64,000 nucleotides of DNA, taken from the NCBI RefSeq assembly GCF_000699445.3, contig NC_067195.1, forward strand, positions 11,708,287 to 11,772,286, in the 5' to 3' direction. The DNA is from Schistosoma haematobium. Its lineage: Eukaryota; Platyhelminthes; Trematoda; Strigeidida; Schistosomatidae. A model generated the notes under the pieces. It was not told where the DNA came from. It made no database searches and was given only the letters and a program-made list of their open reading frames with translations. The translations under genes and the position numbers were made by a program. Below, piece after piece: positions 44,741 through 57,500 of the stretch. The stretch's first letter is position 1. The number at the start of each line of letters is the position of its first letter.

Positions 44741-46906
44741 CTAATAATCATCAACCAATAAGAATATTATTGCGATGAGAATACAAATAAACGTTACCCA
44801 CATAGCTGATAATAACCATGCTTGCCAATTAATCTGTTGACCATAAATAGCCAAAGCGACTATGAAACATATCACTATAATTAATTTAGACAAATTAATA
44901 GAAAAAGGACTAAAAAGATAGTTTAATGTAGATACAGTAATTTTCAAGTGATTTAACTCGATAAGTTAATTTAGTGTAAAATAGACCTAGATATATGCAG
45001 AAGAATTTGTTAACCTGACATATAATAACGAACTTATTTTGTGAAGATTGAACGAAGAAAAATCGAGTGAACATCTGTTTTACCTTTGTTTAAAACTTTT
45101 CAACTGTGTACATTAGTAATCCTGCCAGAATTTGAATCTAGAATTTTCAGGTTTCATGATTAATATGATACATTTAGACCATTTAGCTGACATTTAACTG
45201 TCTTCATAGCTAACTCCAATTAATTCATGCATTAAGACAATCGTCATTTATTATCATTTCCTAAAAGCTTGTCTCATCCTCGACATATTTGTGTTCCGTT
45301 TGTATTAGTTATTTAATGCAAAGAAGGAATATTACTCCAAATAAATATAATATATAAACAGTCAACGTAACGTTTATCAACAATGTTTGATATATTGAGC
45401 TGGAAGAAAAACCAGACTATTTTTATTGAAGTCTATGGACACTTTCGTGAAAACATTACAGTTAAAATTCTTCTGAGAGATAGTTTACTCAACCGACTGA
45501 CTGATTGGTTTCAGCTGAACAACTAACAAAAATCAAGATTCAAAGAATATGCGTTTTATTCTATTACTTAAACTCTTCATTAATGCATTTTAAAGCAGCT
45601 TTCTCTAGTGATTCATCATTATACTCTCATAAATAATTATTTTAGTACAATTCAAATGGAATAAAAAATATCACTGAATATTTGGATTGTTCAAACGCTT
45701 GAAAATGAAGGTTTTTTATAGTAGAAAGGATCACCTAGAAAATTTGTTTCATTCAAATATATTCGATACTTTTATTAACTCATTATCCTGACAAACCTCT
45801 AACCCTTTGCAATGCTAATCATTCTGAGCTGGTAATCAGGCTTTTGTGACTTTTTTAAAACAATAATAAGTAAAAACTCTAAAATTTTAGACAATCAATT
45901 AGTCGTTCTACATTTATGATAACACTATCTTAATGTTCTACTGCTAAATTGTGATATATATATATATATATATATATACTTTTAATATCACAATTAAGTA
46001 CGTTTTTGTAATAACTTCAACTGAAAATTTTATAAACTTACAGGCTATAATTAGTAAAACAAGTATTGCGATCACTATTCTTCTGGAATAATCTCTGCAA
46101 ATCAAAACAATTGCAAGGATAGCTGCTATTACTAACAAAACCAGTCCGGCTATACTAAGTCCTCCATTTGCTCTCAACGAGGAATTATTTGTATTATCTA
46201 TGTAAAAACATAAGAAAAAAACAGTCACAACGAAGTTTACATTTTCTAAGTAAATGAATTTAAGTAGACAAATACGATGTTTTTTGCAGATTAGACCCTT
46301 TCTGTTTCAGGATAGGGTCGTAGGGAATGTTGAATTTCACTTAAATCACGAACCTAACTTAGGCAATCATTGAAAACCTGAAATAATAGACAACCGTTTC
46401 ATCCTCTTTCATTTGTTAGGATTTAAATCTGCCAGTTGTTCATGTTAAGGGCTGACGTTTAAACAGTCTCTTCTGACATGTATAGAGATCCTGAAAAGAA
46501 TACCTCAATATTTCCATTAAATCAGAAGCATTTAATCATCTTTTAGATAAACATATAATCTTAGTATAAAAAATGAATGATGATCACTGGATAAAAGTTG
46601 AAAGTATTAAATTAAACTTAACTGTGCCTAATGCTATGAAAAATGTTATCGCTGAAATAAAGATTGTATGATGCCGAGTTATATAACTATTTGTCGCATT
46701 AATTTCAGCAAATTATCGGCATTTCATGGAAATAAAATTCTTTCCGTTTAAAGTCATTGATAAAATGAACAAAATAAACTTACAGAAAATGAAGAATTGT
46801 TTAAGAACTTACCATTCCATGTTGGATTAGTGGCAATCGATACAATAATACATGCGATTGCAGTAAGTATAGAAATGAAATAGATAATCTTAGAAACAGA
46901 AGCCAT
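44741..46906 (-). CDS. Small four-transmembrane protein (claudin/PMP22-like layout)
   Basis: Three minus-strand exons: 46813-46906 (ATG at 46904-46906, donor GTAAGT), 46042-46197 (acceptor TTTTTACATAG, donor GTAAGT) and 44741-44874 (acceptor TTAATTATAG, stop TAG). Phases fit at both joins (1/2 and 1/2), giving a complete 127-residue protein. Four hydrophobic segments lie at about residues 7-26, 45-65, 72-94 and 103-124. The first loop (27-44) holds two overlapping N-glycosylation sequons (NNS at 35, NSS at 36); CRDYSRR (65-71) between TM2 and TM3 is the basic, cytosolic side. The C-terminus ends VDDY. Layout and size resemble claudin/PMP22/MARVEL-type proteins, but the claudin W-x-x-W motif is not evident and no family is assigned. 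A surface or tegument role is only a possibility. Introns are 615 and 1,167 nt; the second holds a (TA)n run. Confidence 0.8.
45954..45978. repeat. (AT)n microsatellite in an intron
   Basis: About 12 AT units inside the second intron of the four-TM gene. Confidence 0.95.
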
Positions 46907-47979
46907 TTTATATTTTGTGTGACGATTCGTTCGATGATATTACTGGCTTGAATATTGTTTACTTCTGTAATTAGTTTACTTTTAATTCACCAAGATATTT
47001 GCTTTCTCTGTTGTCGTTGTTGTAAAATAAACCTTTAATTCTGTCGAGCACCGTAAAATAGTAGAATATTTTTAAAGTTAACAACAAATCACAAATATGA
47101 CATATTACAATTACTAATATCTGTTTCTATTTTTATACTAATTTAGTATGATGAGTGTTCAGTGTGTCATTATTTTGAAATAATCCAATAAGTGAGGTGA
47201 TTTCGACTGGTTTAAATAAGATGTGAATTAAAAATTTAATATGTCATTATAATTTTAATATTTGATCACATGAATATGACAGTTCAATGTAAATATAACT
47301 TTTTACTCATAATAAGACATTAATCTGTGAGGAATTTCGTTATTCATCATGATAATTCTATAGTAATAGTAAAGTTCAGAATAAGATTATTAAATAATTT
47401 CACATGGACTTGTACCAATTATCAATAAGTAGGAGAGATGGATTGTGACTTGCAAAGGAATGCAGGATGTGCATTTCGTCCTACTTAGAATTCTCTAGAT
47501 GAATACATATATATGTAATTTATAATTTATAAGACGCAGTAAGCTAACTGATCCTTCTTACAGAGATATAAAACCTTTAAAGAATGTCACAATTAATACG
47601 CTTTCATGAAACTCTGTTGTGAAATTTAACGACAGCGCTAAACACTATGAATATCTCAATTATAAGTTATGATTTGTATAACATAGTGTCACTGTCTCTA
47701 ATAGTTGGTAGCTGATATTTTATTTGTACAGCTTTAAAAACATATAACTATTCTGCATCAAATAGTTTAATAAGTGCTTAATTATGTCTTTACGCATTGT
47801 CTTTGAAATATTTATTATTAATTTTAAAACAAACAATCCTAACTTCCATTAGTAGACTGCCTTCATATAACTATTTCTTGATAATGAAATGTCTTACAAT
47901 TACAGTGGTTAGATCAATGACGGTGTTGTGTGCCTGCAGACGTTATTGTTTTTCTTTGTTTACTTATTAAGAATTAACT
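46907..47979. other. Upstream flank of the four-TM gene; nothing recognised
   Basis: AT-rich; any promoter of the gene would lie here. No TATA box is convincing. A hammerhead-like GGACGAAAT box near 47470 (minus) is too decayed to list. Confidence 0.35.
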
Positions 47980-48112
47980 GAATGACTTTACTGAGTTTAG
48001 ATAATTTTTTCCTGGTTAGCGCTTTCTTAGCAAAGTTGTTTCCTATGGGTTGAGGTTACTAAACCCGTGCCCAGCCTTCCTCCTTTATTCGGGCTTGTGG
48101 ACGGCAGTAACC
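47980..48112 (-). repeat. RTE-like LINE 5' UTR fragment
   Basis: Reverse-complement match to 62950-63050 at the start of the RTE-like element on the right edge, sharing AAGCCCGAATAAAGGAGG (one or two changes), CCCATAGGAAAC and CGCTAACCAGGAAAAA. Joined directly to a plus-strand fragment from the other end of an RTE-like element. Confidence 0.65.
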
Positions 48113-48312
48113 CTAGAAGGGATGTAGACAGAACAACAGGTGCAACAACCAACTATAGTGGAAAACAAGCAAACGTCCGGCTGCTAAGGAAATTAGGATA
48201 AGACGCTGGAAGTGGATAGAACATACATTGAGGAAATAATCAAACGGCATCTTAATGCAAGCTCTATATTTGAGTCCTGAAGGCAAATAGGAAAGAGTAA
48301 GATCAGATCTCA
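48113..48312 (+). pseudogene. RTE-like (SR2-type) reverse transcriptase 3' remnant
   Basis: Reads KEIRIRRWKWIEHTLRK, a stop, then SNGILMQALYLSPEGK, the conserved C-terminal region of RTE-type LINEs (RRWxWIGHTLRK ... ALxWxPxGKRKRGRP). Two stops; heavily decayed. It sits head to head with the inverted 5' UTR fragment at 47980-48112. Confidence 0.7.
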
Positions 48313-50299
48313 ATCGAAACCATACCAGTCTTAAAAAAAATTAATTGCCATTTTGTGTTTAATCTTAGAAATCAAGTTTATCAAGCACATTTTATTAGCT
48401 TTCTTATTCTGTACTGTCACACAAGCAGTAATTTCTGTTCTCAACAGGCGTGACTACATAATTCCTTTTCATTTCCTACGGCTATTAAACAAATGTATTA
48501 CCTTACTAAATTATTTTTCAAATTTGTTGAATGTTGTCTGTTAACAAAATAAAATATGGTGATGCAACAGTCTCAGTATAGAAAAAGTCTAGAAATAACT
48601 AATGATGAAGACTGGTATCAATATGAATAAATCAAAAACGTTATCTGATCCTTTAACAAAATTGATTAGAAGGTCGAATGAAATAGGGATGATAAAATTG
48701 AATAATATTGAAGCAGGTTGACATGGATTTAAACCTCACTGAGTGTATTAGTTTTCTAAAAACTGTAAGTAAGGCTTGCTAACTATTCCCAATCATCTCG
48801 AAACTCAAGTCTAGCGTTTTGTTCGGATTATCTCCAACAATCTAACATTTAAACATACTAATTAGGTTAATAGAAAGCAACTATATGCTGTTTTAAGCTT
48901 AATGGAAAACTTATCTCCTAACTCGTAGTTAGTGTGAGTGAAGTTCACTGAAAATGATATTCGTGAGAAAACGTTGTTTAGTTATATCGACAGCTAAAAA
49001 CCCAGACAAACTCAACTGACTAACATTAACATTGATGTAAATTTCTTAATCATGAACCAGCTTCAGTGATGACAGTTGAGACTAAACCAACACATATGCC
49101 GTGGTTAATTTAATTATCATTACTGAAAACATATTTTGTAATGTAACCCGAAAATATACTTCGAATATAAACCAAAATATTTCGAAACTCTTGTTTTTTT
49201 TTAAATGAACCAAACGTCATATACTATCCTTGATGGAAGTATGTTCTATATCATTGACTATAAGTCATCTGAGTAATATATTATTTAAAGACTGGCTACA
49301 ATTATTTAAATTTTAAAAAATTATGGTATTGCAGAAAAACTTTTTAGCTGTCTTATTCTGGTTGATTGTGTAAATCATGAATTATTTGAGACAATGTGAA
49401 ATTTATTAGTTATAAATATGTGTCACAAGTTGGAACAACTTTTGCCATCTACATTGAGACTATCAGCAATGATTTATTTTAAGGTCTTTCAATCATAAAG
49501 TCACTTGAAATCAACTAACAACAGTTAAGATATTAGACTAGTCAAAAAAGTTCAGTCAAACAACTTAGTTATGCTTATGTCCTCCGTTTTCTATCTGAAA
49601 CATGAGGAAAGTATAAATAGCCGTAGTATAACCTAGAAAAAATATCCTTAAGATCTAACTGTTCTTAATAACCAACAATTAATAAAATTGCTAGTCGTTC
49701 TTAAACCTTCATTCATCACTATTCATTATAAATAAGGTTCTGTGCTTTACATTTTCAGATACTGCTTCCATTCGTACCAGATCAAGGAATTTAACGTTAG
49801 TTAATTCTTGCCAACGCTTGCGCTTGAAGCTATTCTAGTGACTACTTGCAAGTAGTCGAAAATATGTGCATACATTTTTCAATCTTAAAAGTTCTGGTCA
49901 ATCTACTTTGATTGACTCAATTTATGGTGGTCAACAATAGAAATTCCATACCGATAGACAGTTTACATGAATGTTATAAAAACTGAATAATTGCTAAAAT
50001 AGTTATCAAGAGAGATGAAAAAACTAGTTGTTGATAAAAAAGATATGTATACATATTTCGGCGTCTAGTTTTGTATTTCTAGTGGTTTACTTCTAAACCG
50101 ACTTTAATTTGTCAAAAATTTGTTGACCATCCAAAGCTTATAAATCTTATCATTATAAGTATGAAAATGGTTTGATTGGTGCGATTTCTTCTTAGAGCTT
50201 TCGTATTATTACGTTTCGCTTTCACAGTGACGATTATGTTTCTATATTTCCAGAAGACCAATCCTATTATTATTTTAATAGTTTCTAAATCACGAAATG
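48313..50299. other. No gene seen
   Basis: AT-rich. The ORF at 48353-48544 is hydrophobic and low-complexity, without family features or splice support. Confidence 0.4.
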
Positions 50300-50480
50300 C
50301 TCTTAGTTAATACACCAATGAAAACCTGGAAGCATTAATCAGTCCCTTTTCTCTGGGACGGGGCTCTTCAGTAGTGAACATCCACGACCTAGACACCAGT
50401 TATCGAACCGATGACATTCGTTCCTTCGTATGAATGCTTAACTTCTTGACCACTAGTCGGGTATCCAATTGCATAAATGT
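50300..50480 (-). repeat. tRNA-like SINE with decayed hammerhead
   Basis: On the minus strand: CTAGTGGTCAAGAAGTTAAG (A-box region), CGGTTCGATAACTGG (B-box region), CACTACTGAAGAGCC (core CTGAAGA kept), then a scrambled stem II and ATGCTTCCAGGTTTTC tail. The catalytic GAAA context and stem III are not recognisable. Confidence 0.6.
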
Positions 50481-51184
50481 CTAACTTCAAATAATTCATA
50501 ATATTGAGAAACCTTCATTCATTGCCTGTGGTAGATAACTGTCTCATAACTGACATGGTGGAACTCCACTAGTCACTCCTCTTCACTAAAACTCCAGTAA
50601 CTGCATTTTGAATGAAGTCACTAGTAAGCACATGATTATTATCGGTATTTATGGGGATCAAAGAATTCTCAGTTTTTGAATCGCGGACTGCTCCTTATTA
50701 GCTTACTTAGTTACTATCGATGTAATTAAAAACTACCAGTTTTTAAAATTTCTGGTTATCAAGCATGTTGAATGACTAATCCAATTTGCTCTGTTGACTC
50801 CAATGATTAAATATTGCCGGTGTTTAACAAATCCTGTCTTTAACAGTCATTTATTTAAATTAATTTGATCATAGCTCAATAAATAGAGATGCTGGCAAAT
50901 GTGTAAATACTTTACAGTATTCTTATATATATGCCTATATAGCTTTGAATTGTGAACTCAGTCAACAAGATTTCTAAGTAGTTTGGTGGAAGAGTTGATG
51001 CAGTGCAGGACTTTCGATTACCTTAAAGAACAATACAGTGTTTGAAATACGTTTCTTGTCCTGTAAATGCAAAATACTTCACCAAGAATGCATTTTGTTA
51101 ATGCTTAAATTAGTGATTGTGAGCGGTACATGTAAACTCAAAAATAACTTCGCTAATCAGTGAAATTTTATCAACCCTATTTAA
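50481..51184. other. No gene seen
   Basis: AT-rich intergenic DNA. Confidence 0.4.
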
Positions 51185-51690
51185 TTGATTTTTGGTAGAA
51201 CCTCGTCACAGACTCAGAAAGCTCATTTGACTTTGACAGACTTTCTTCACTTGTGTCATAGGCCAGATGTCCTTCTGACAACTGCAATACGGATGTGGTG
51301 TGTAGTGTTTGTCCCTGTTTTACTTCATAACTGCGAAACGTGGCTTTTGAAAATAGGGGATATTTGTGGGTTACTACTATTTGATCATAGATTCCTTCGA
51401 AACACCGCTCTCATATGTTAGGATGATTGAGTGAGCAGGGTTGAGGTTAAACCCAGGGTATTAGGTAAAAATAAAGAATTGTTTGATGAGTTAGTGACTA
51501 TTCATCGATTAGGATGGTCGGGACATATGTTTTGTATACCTAACCACTTACCTCTACATGTGATAACAGTTGGCGTAGGAGAACTAAGGGTGGCTAAACT
51601 AAGATGGGACATCATTCCACAAAACCATTGACTGTTGAACTGAGAAATATAAGTAACTGTAGAGCACCTGGTTGAGGTCCTCGAGATTAA
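51185..51690 (+). pseudogene. RTE-like LINE 3' remnant
   Basis: Two near-adjacent frames: CVVFVPVLLHNCETWLLKIG followed by LLLFDHRFLRNTALI (51185-51421), and VSRVEVKPRVLGKNKELFD followed by TIHRLGWSGHMFCIPNH (51431-51631). This is the region after the reverse transcriptase palm in RTE-like elements (pattern LLYGSETW ... FDHRCLRxIAxI ... RLxWLGHVxRMP). A stop and shift separate the pieces and nothing upstream remains. It differs from the SR2-type fragment at 48113, so it is probably another subfamily (Perere-3/SR3-like). Confidence 0.7.
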
Positions 51691-54255
51691 AAAAATTAAA
51701 AGTCTAAAAGTTTGTGTGACAAAGCTCAAAATCGATTGTACGGATTTAGCTACATTCACTCATTGCTTTTCTCTAGATCCTAGATAACTTTATGTCTTTC
51801 TCTTTCATGAACCAATTTATTTTCCTGGATCATATTTTCTATCCAAAATATTTTTTTACTACTGATACTATTACTACCACTACTTCTTCTGTGAGATTCG
51901 CTTTGATAATTCCATCTCTCTGTAATAACTTGAATTGACATATCTATACGGAAGGTTATATGTTACACATGACTGACTGGCTCGCTAAAACCGAAGGACA
52001 CGTTGGATCACTCAAGATATACATAACATTTCCGAAATGGTTTGTAATCAGCTTCCACAGAATAATTATATGACTTAATAGTTCAGTTTATACATTTTTG
52101 ATTTTTTTCTTCATTATTACGGACCAAAAACAGTCAAAAATCCACTAGAGTGTTTCTTAATTTAGGTTTATTGATCCTTAATACGCGCACCAATGATCGA
52201 ACGAGATTAGAGGCTTAGGAATTCAAGCTGCTTGATCAACACAATACACTCATGTGCTTTGATAAGACCTTAGCGGTCCGCTTAATCCATTTTTGTCAAT
52301 TTGCGAAACAGATTGTTCACTCATGTTGTTGAAACTGGCTTGCCACTACCGTTCATTCCATCTTAGTTTGAATCGTCTTCTAACCGGTTTTAGTGAAAAA
52401 CCAAAGAATATTAACAAGGCTATTTTTTAGTAATGACTATTTTTTATGAATTGGTGGTAAAATTTAAAATTGATAACTAACCCTCCAAAAATCTTGGATT
52501 ACAATAATTTTCTGGCTGACGTAAACCACTCAGTTAAAATATTTTTGTCTTTTTTTCATTTAAGTGTTGAACTTCTCTATAATTCTCAGTTGTGACATTT
52601 GATTTGCACAAATAAAAGTAGACTAATTCACATATTCTTACACCAGAGCTTTTAATCATTTTGCAGGTTGATACAAATTTCCATAATGAGGTGAAGTGGA
52701 TGACGTAAAACATTAAAATAAAAAAAAATATTAGAGCGTACAATTATTTTCAATAACTTCATCTCCAGGCTCTACAGTCCATAATTATGATATTTTACAA
52801 AGGCCAAAATAAGGCATGCATAAATGAATTTGACAATGTTATATGTTAATAATGGTGAACGTTTGCATCTGTCACGACATAAATACTCCAAAGTTATGTT
52901 GTTTGTAAATTATAAAGGTTATTTGATAACGATCAGAATGATTTGTAGTAAAGTGTCAAGTCATTATCAGTATAATCTCAATATAACAAAATAAAAAATT
53001 CATGTGGATAAAAAGTGCATATGGGATAGTTTGAAGTATTTAAATTATAGTACGAACTAGGAATATCAGAAATAACGCATTTTAATCAAGAAGTACTAGA
53101 TGAGCACGAATGAACGTATTGTATTTATAATTCAAAATCAAGCAGTTGTAGGGCCAGTGAAATGTCACTGAGCCCTAGCCAAATCATCCGGCAGTTAAGT
53201 TACTGAATATCAAATAGATCATCGATCCCTGTCAAAGTCAAGGACAACCAACGCTCATCAGTTAATCGTATGCCATGGACTGGCCCATGAAGTGGTCTTG
53301 CTATCTTCTTTGTACTCCTTCTTAATAATTTATTTCCATAATAACGTCTTTTGTGTTATACGGTCTTCAAAGCAGTCGTAGTACTTTGGTACGTCGAAGG
53401 GGTAACCCACGTTAGATGCTGACTGCAAGGTGTGACCTCGAAGTCAACTGGTTCGTCACATCATTCCCGTGTAACTCAAGTAGCCCCTCAATCATTCGAC
53501 AAAGATAATCAACATTGGTGATCTACACAGTCATCAAATACAAAGGAATCATTAGTTTATACAAGCACCACATCGGCCACGGCTTAAATTGGAGTCTGTG
53601 TTTCTGTAATCGATTGTACGTCTCCTTAAGTTTATCATATGTCTGTTTGATAATGTATTGGATATAGACTCTGTATTATCTAGAATGTGCTAATTAGTAT
53701 TAAAATTAATAACAGAAATTGTGTATACTTAAGCTATTGATATCTAGAATTCGCACTATAAATTTCCCGACATTCTTCACCACAACCCCTGTGGCCAGTT
53801 GGAGATCATTTCCTCGATAATACGTTACTTCTGCAAACTCCAAACACCTCATATTCAAACGAAGAATTTTCCCATTTATTAGCTTTGATGGAGTCTCTTT
53901 CGTCACAGAATGTTTAGCATTTCTTTATTGCAGCAGGAATGTGTCTACTCCCTCTCCACTTCATTATATGTTGAAGCAGCAATAGAATCAATGGCACATT
54001 TCAATGCCTGACAGAGTTTTGTGCATAAATATTAGAACAAGGTTGCCTAGGAGTAGTAAACGGATGTTTGCACCCTATACCATTCGACTAAATAGGGACT
54101 GCATCCGTGCTAAGAACAAGCAGTAATCTCGCGCTTCAGGATTTTCAACAGCTTGTCAGCTAAATTCAGTCCATGACGAAAATTCTACTGAGAAGCTTGC
54201 TTTGAATTCAAAGCCCCAAATACCCTGGTACGGTCGATGGTGGGGAGAATCCTCT
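51691..54255. other. No gene recognised; some less AT-rich repeat-like sequence
   Basis: Mostly AT-rich. The parts at about 53140-53560 and 54000-54200 are noticeably richer in GC, as transposon pieces in this window are, but neither matches another segment here. Confidence 0.35.
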
Positions 54256-54554
54256 CTTTCGAAATGCTCTCACATGGCCTCGCGTATACAATGACCAACA
54301 AGGAAGTCCTACTCACTGCCACCTCGCAAAGGGGCAGTTGTTTATGAAATCGAAACAACAAAAAGCGAACATCTGGAGTTTTAACCGGGTTGAGGAGGAT
54401 CCATCTAGGCGACTGGAAAATTCTGATACCAGACCAATGATGCACATGGGCTTCAGGATCCTGAAAAAATAAATGGCGTATGAATCCCACTGTTGGTCAC
54501 CGCCTGTCATGAGACTGTATCGACTAACGTTGCTCCACTGCCTTGTGGATTAGA
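54256..54554 (+). repeat. Dispersed repeat, copy 2 (see 3398-3701)
   Basis: Same order of blocks as copy 1, with several small deletions and many substitutions, so the two are old and independently decayed. Ends at the same TTGTGGATTAGA. Confidence 0.7.
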
Positions 54555-57500
54555 CTTCGACTACGAGTCAGAAAGCATTCTGAATGCAGTCCATCGTGTC
54601 TAATTGTCTAAATTTAATTTGCGAAGTTGGATTAAGTTTTCTCAACCATTTTCTCATTTCAATGAAAAAAATTAAGTATTTTGCTCTTCATGAAATTAAC
54701 ATCTAAAACGCACTGCCTAGTTTTATTTCAGATGAATAATTTATCGTTTGATATTGATTCTAGAGACCATAAAATTCTTTACAACTATGATTTCATTTAT
54801 GTTATTTTGTTTGACAGATATTTAATTAAAAATAAGTTATTATTGAATACAACATTAATGAATAATCATTCGCACTTTAAAATGTTCAGTCGGTATACTG
54901 AAATAGTTGTTTAGTGGCCCGTGGTTCTCGACTCCATTTTAGATTGTATGGATGTTTGTTATCGCCAATTCTCGTATATCATCGTCGATTTAAATCGCGT
55001 TACCCAATAACGGAATTAAATGAGTCGAATAACGAGAATTGACTTGAGAATACATGTATTTCGAATATGAAGCGAATAAAAGAGTAGAGCAAAATGGAAC
55101 ATATGGGAGATGGCTGGGAAGCCAACTCCATTTCAAGCCGGGCATTACTCAATATTTATAGGCAGATAAAATAAACTACAGACATGTGATGAGTCATGAG
55201 ACATGAAGTGTACACACATATACGCTCATATGAAAACAGTCAAGGCTAATAAGCTAATAATTAACAAGGTCAAAACATGACTCAAGTAGAATGAATAGAA
55301 TGGAATGTCCGGAAACTAGAATAAGATATATTATGGGCTAAAACTAATGTCTAACACTACAATTGAAAACAGGGATATTACGTCTTTCGTTTGAGCATTA
55401 TAGTGACTTCCCATAGAATCGAAGACAAACGTTTCGTGGTATTTGGGGCTCATCGTATGCCACCTATGGCCAATGGTATCGATCAATTTAAGTCCTGACC
55501 ATTAACGACGAAAAGATTAAAACGTTGACAAATCAAAGGCATTCTGCATGTTCAAAAACGTGGGTCCAAGTGTTAGAATATAACTAGTCATATTAAGAAT
55601 AATGCATAGAAGATAATAAAACATACAGCTGAAGTAAATTACCACAGTCGAAAATGTGTTTGCTGAAGATTAGTAGTAAAAAAGTTAAAAATAACCATTG
55701 ATATTAGATAAAATAATACACTCTACCTATCCTGTACAAAGAAATTACCACATCAATAAATATATTGTTAATTAGTAATGGTAATTAGAATTTATTTAGT
55801 TAAAATGTAAATGTTGATTAGTAAATAAAAACACTATTCCAATTGAAAGTAATATTATTCATAAAATTTATTTTTCATAATGTAATTACGAAGTAAATTA
55901 GATGTAAAGGAGGAACAAATTGAGCGAAAAAATTTCTTTTCAATTCGTTCCTTCTAAATTAGATGTAGTTTTGAACGATAATTCAACCAGCAATCATTGT
56001 CATATTGTGTGCATAAATTTGAGTGTAATATCTTAATAACAAATACTTGAACTACGGTAATATGAATACCAGATAACGTTTGGTTTATGTGAGGATATCT
56101 GTCAATCCATCGGTAGTAGTAACACCATGAAATTTCGTTCCACAGACGTGTTAAAACTGAAATTAAGTACAATTAGCTTCATTTTATAACAAATAATGTC
56201 ATACAATTGTCAAATATATTAAAAAATTTTACATACTGGCTTTGGTTTGCCATATATTTAAAACACGGACTTAAAATATTGAGTAACGAAAAACTGTCAT
56301 TTGGTGTCAACGTTTGCAGAACTGATCGATTCATATTCCTTAGTTTGAATAAAAGCAATGTTATTCATAAGTATAAAAAAGTGATTATGTTACGTGCTTA
56401 TTAGAATACGCCTGCTACAAATTCAAACCAGATGTCTAATACTATTTAATTTTGTACAATATTCAATGACAGTATGAATGTCAGATAAGGTTATAGCAGA
56501 CTTAACAATTATAAACAGTTTTAGATATCTGAGATATTGAGAAAGAGCTTATTATTGAAGATAGACTGTTCTTGAACCACAGTTTATACATTTATCTCAT
56601 TACTTTCAAATCCATTGATAGTATAGCTGCAGTCATCTCAAAGAATTAAACGTCGATTATTGAAACTTAAAACCTACAAGATAGCTTGGTGCACTTTAGC
56701 CCAAGTTAAGGTGAAAAGGTCAAATGTTACTGGTTGGTGAAAATCAGCATTGGAGTTCAGGTTTACTTATTAATAAATAGTTACCATGGTACAGCTAATT
56801 GCATTCAGCTTATTTATTTTTTATTAGATTTGCCTATATGTACATGACTTTAGCTGTCAATCTCTGTTTGTACGTAGTAAAGTTTTTCTGTAGGATTCTT
56901 GTTCAGTTGAAGTCAATTTTATGTTCAAACTCCACTGAACAGAGAAATTGGCTTGAAAATTATTTTCTAATGCAATTTGCTCGTTAGTTAATAATTAACT
57001 TTGAGAATTTTGTACATTCTGAAATTGATTTTCCATATTTGTGGTTAGATTTTTAAAATTTCAATGGTTTTAATAAATTATTTTAAATTCAAGCATAGAC
57101 AGAGGCCCTGTAAGAAAGAGAATGCAAGACACTACCATTCTCTTTTACTTAGTTACGAAAAAGAAACATGTTTTCACTGACTGACCATTAGGCAGTGACC
57201 GATATCATGTATGCTTAGTCATTAATATTGATATAATTCTGTTGATCAACTTTTAATATAACCTCTAGTTTAACATAATTGACATTGTATGTAAAACAAT
57301 TTGATATTACGTGAATGGAAATGACAAATAAAATGACCAAGGCCTAAGTAGCGTTCTGATTGAAACTAGTCACTTACGTGTATCTGCAGTACTGAGAGGA
57401 CTGGTATTCACAGGAGTTCCATCTCATCTTTCAGTCAGAAACTTAACTTTGCGAGCTATTCAGCTAGCGCTTCAACCTTAGAACTGGAATTTACACAATC

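Noticed and set aside
47440..47490. Minus-strand hammerhead-like GGACGAAAT box
   Set aside because: The CTGANGA side is not recognisable and pairing is poor; at most a SINE relic. The box near 46395 was rejected for the same reason.
54957..55365. Possible LTR beginning TGTTATCGCC
   Set aside because: No second copy, target duplication, primer-binding site or polypurine tract; TG...CA ends alone are not evidence.
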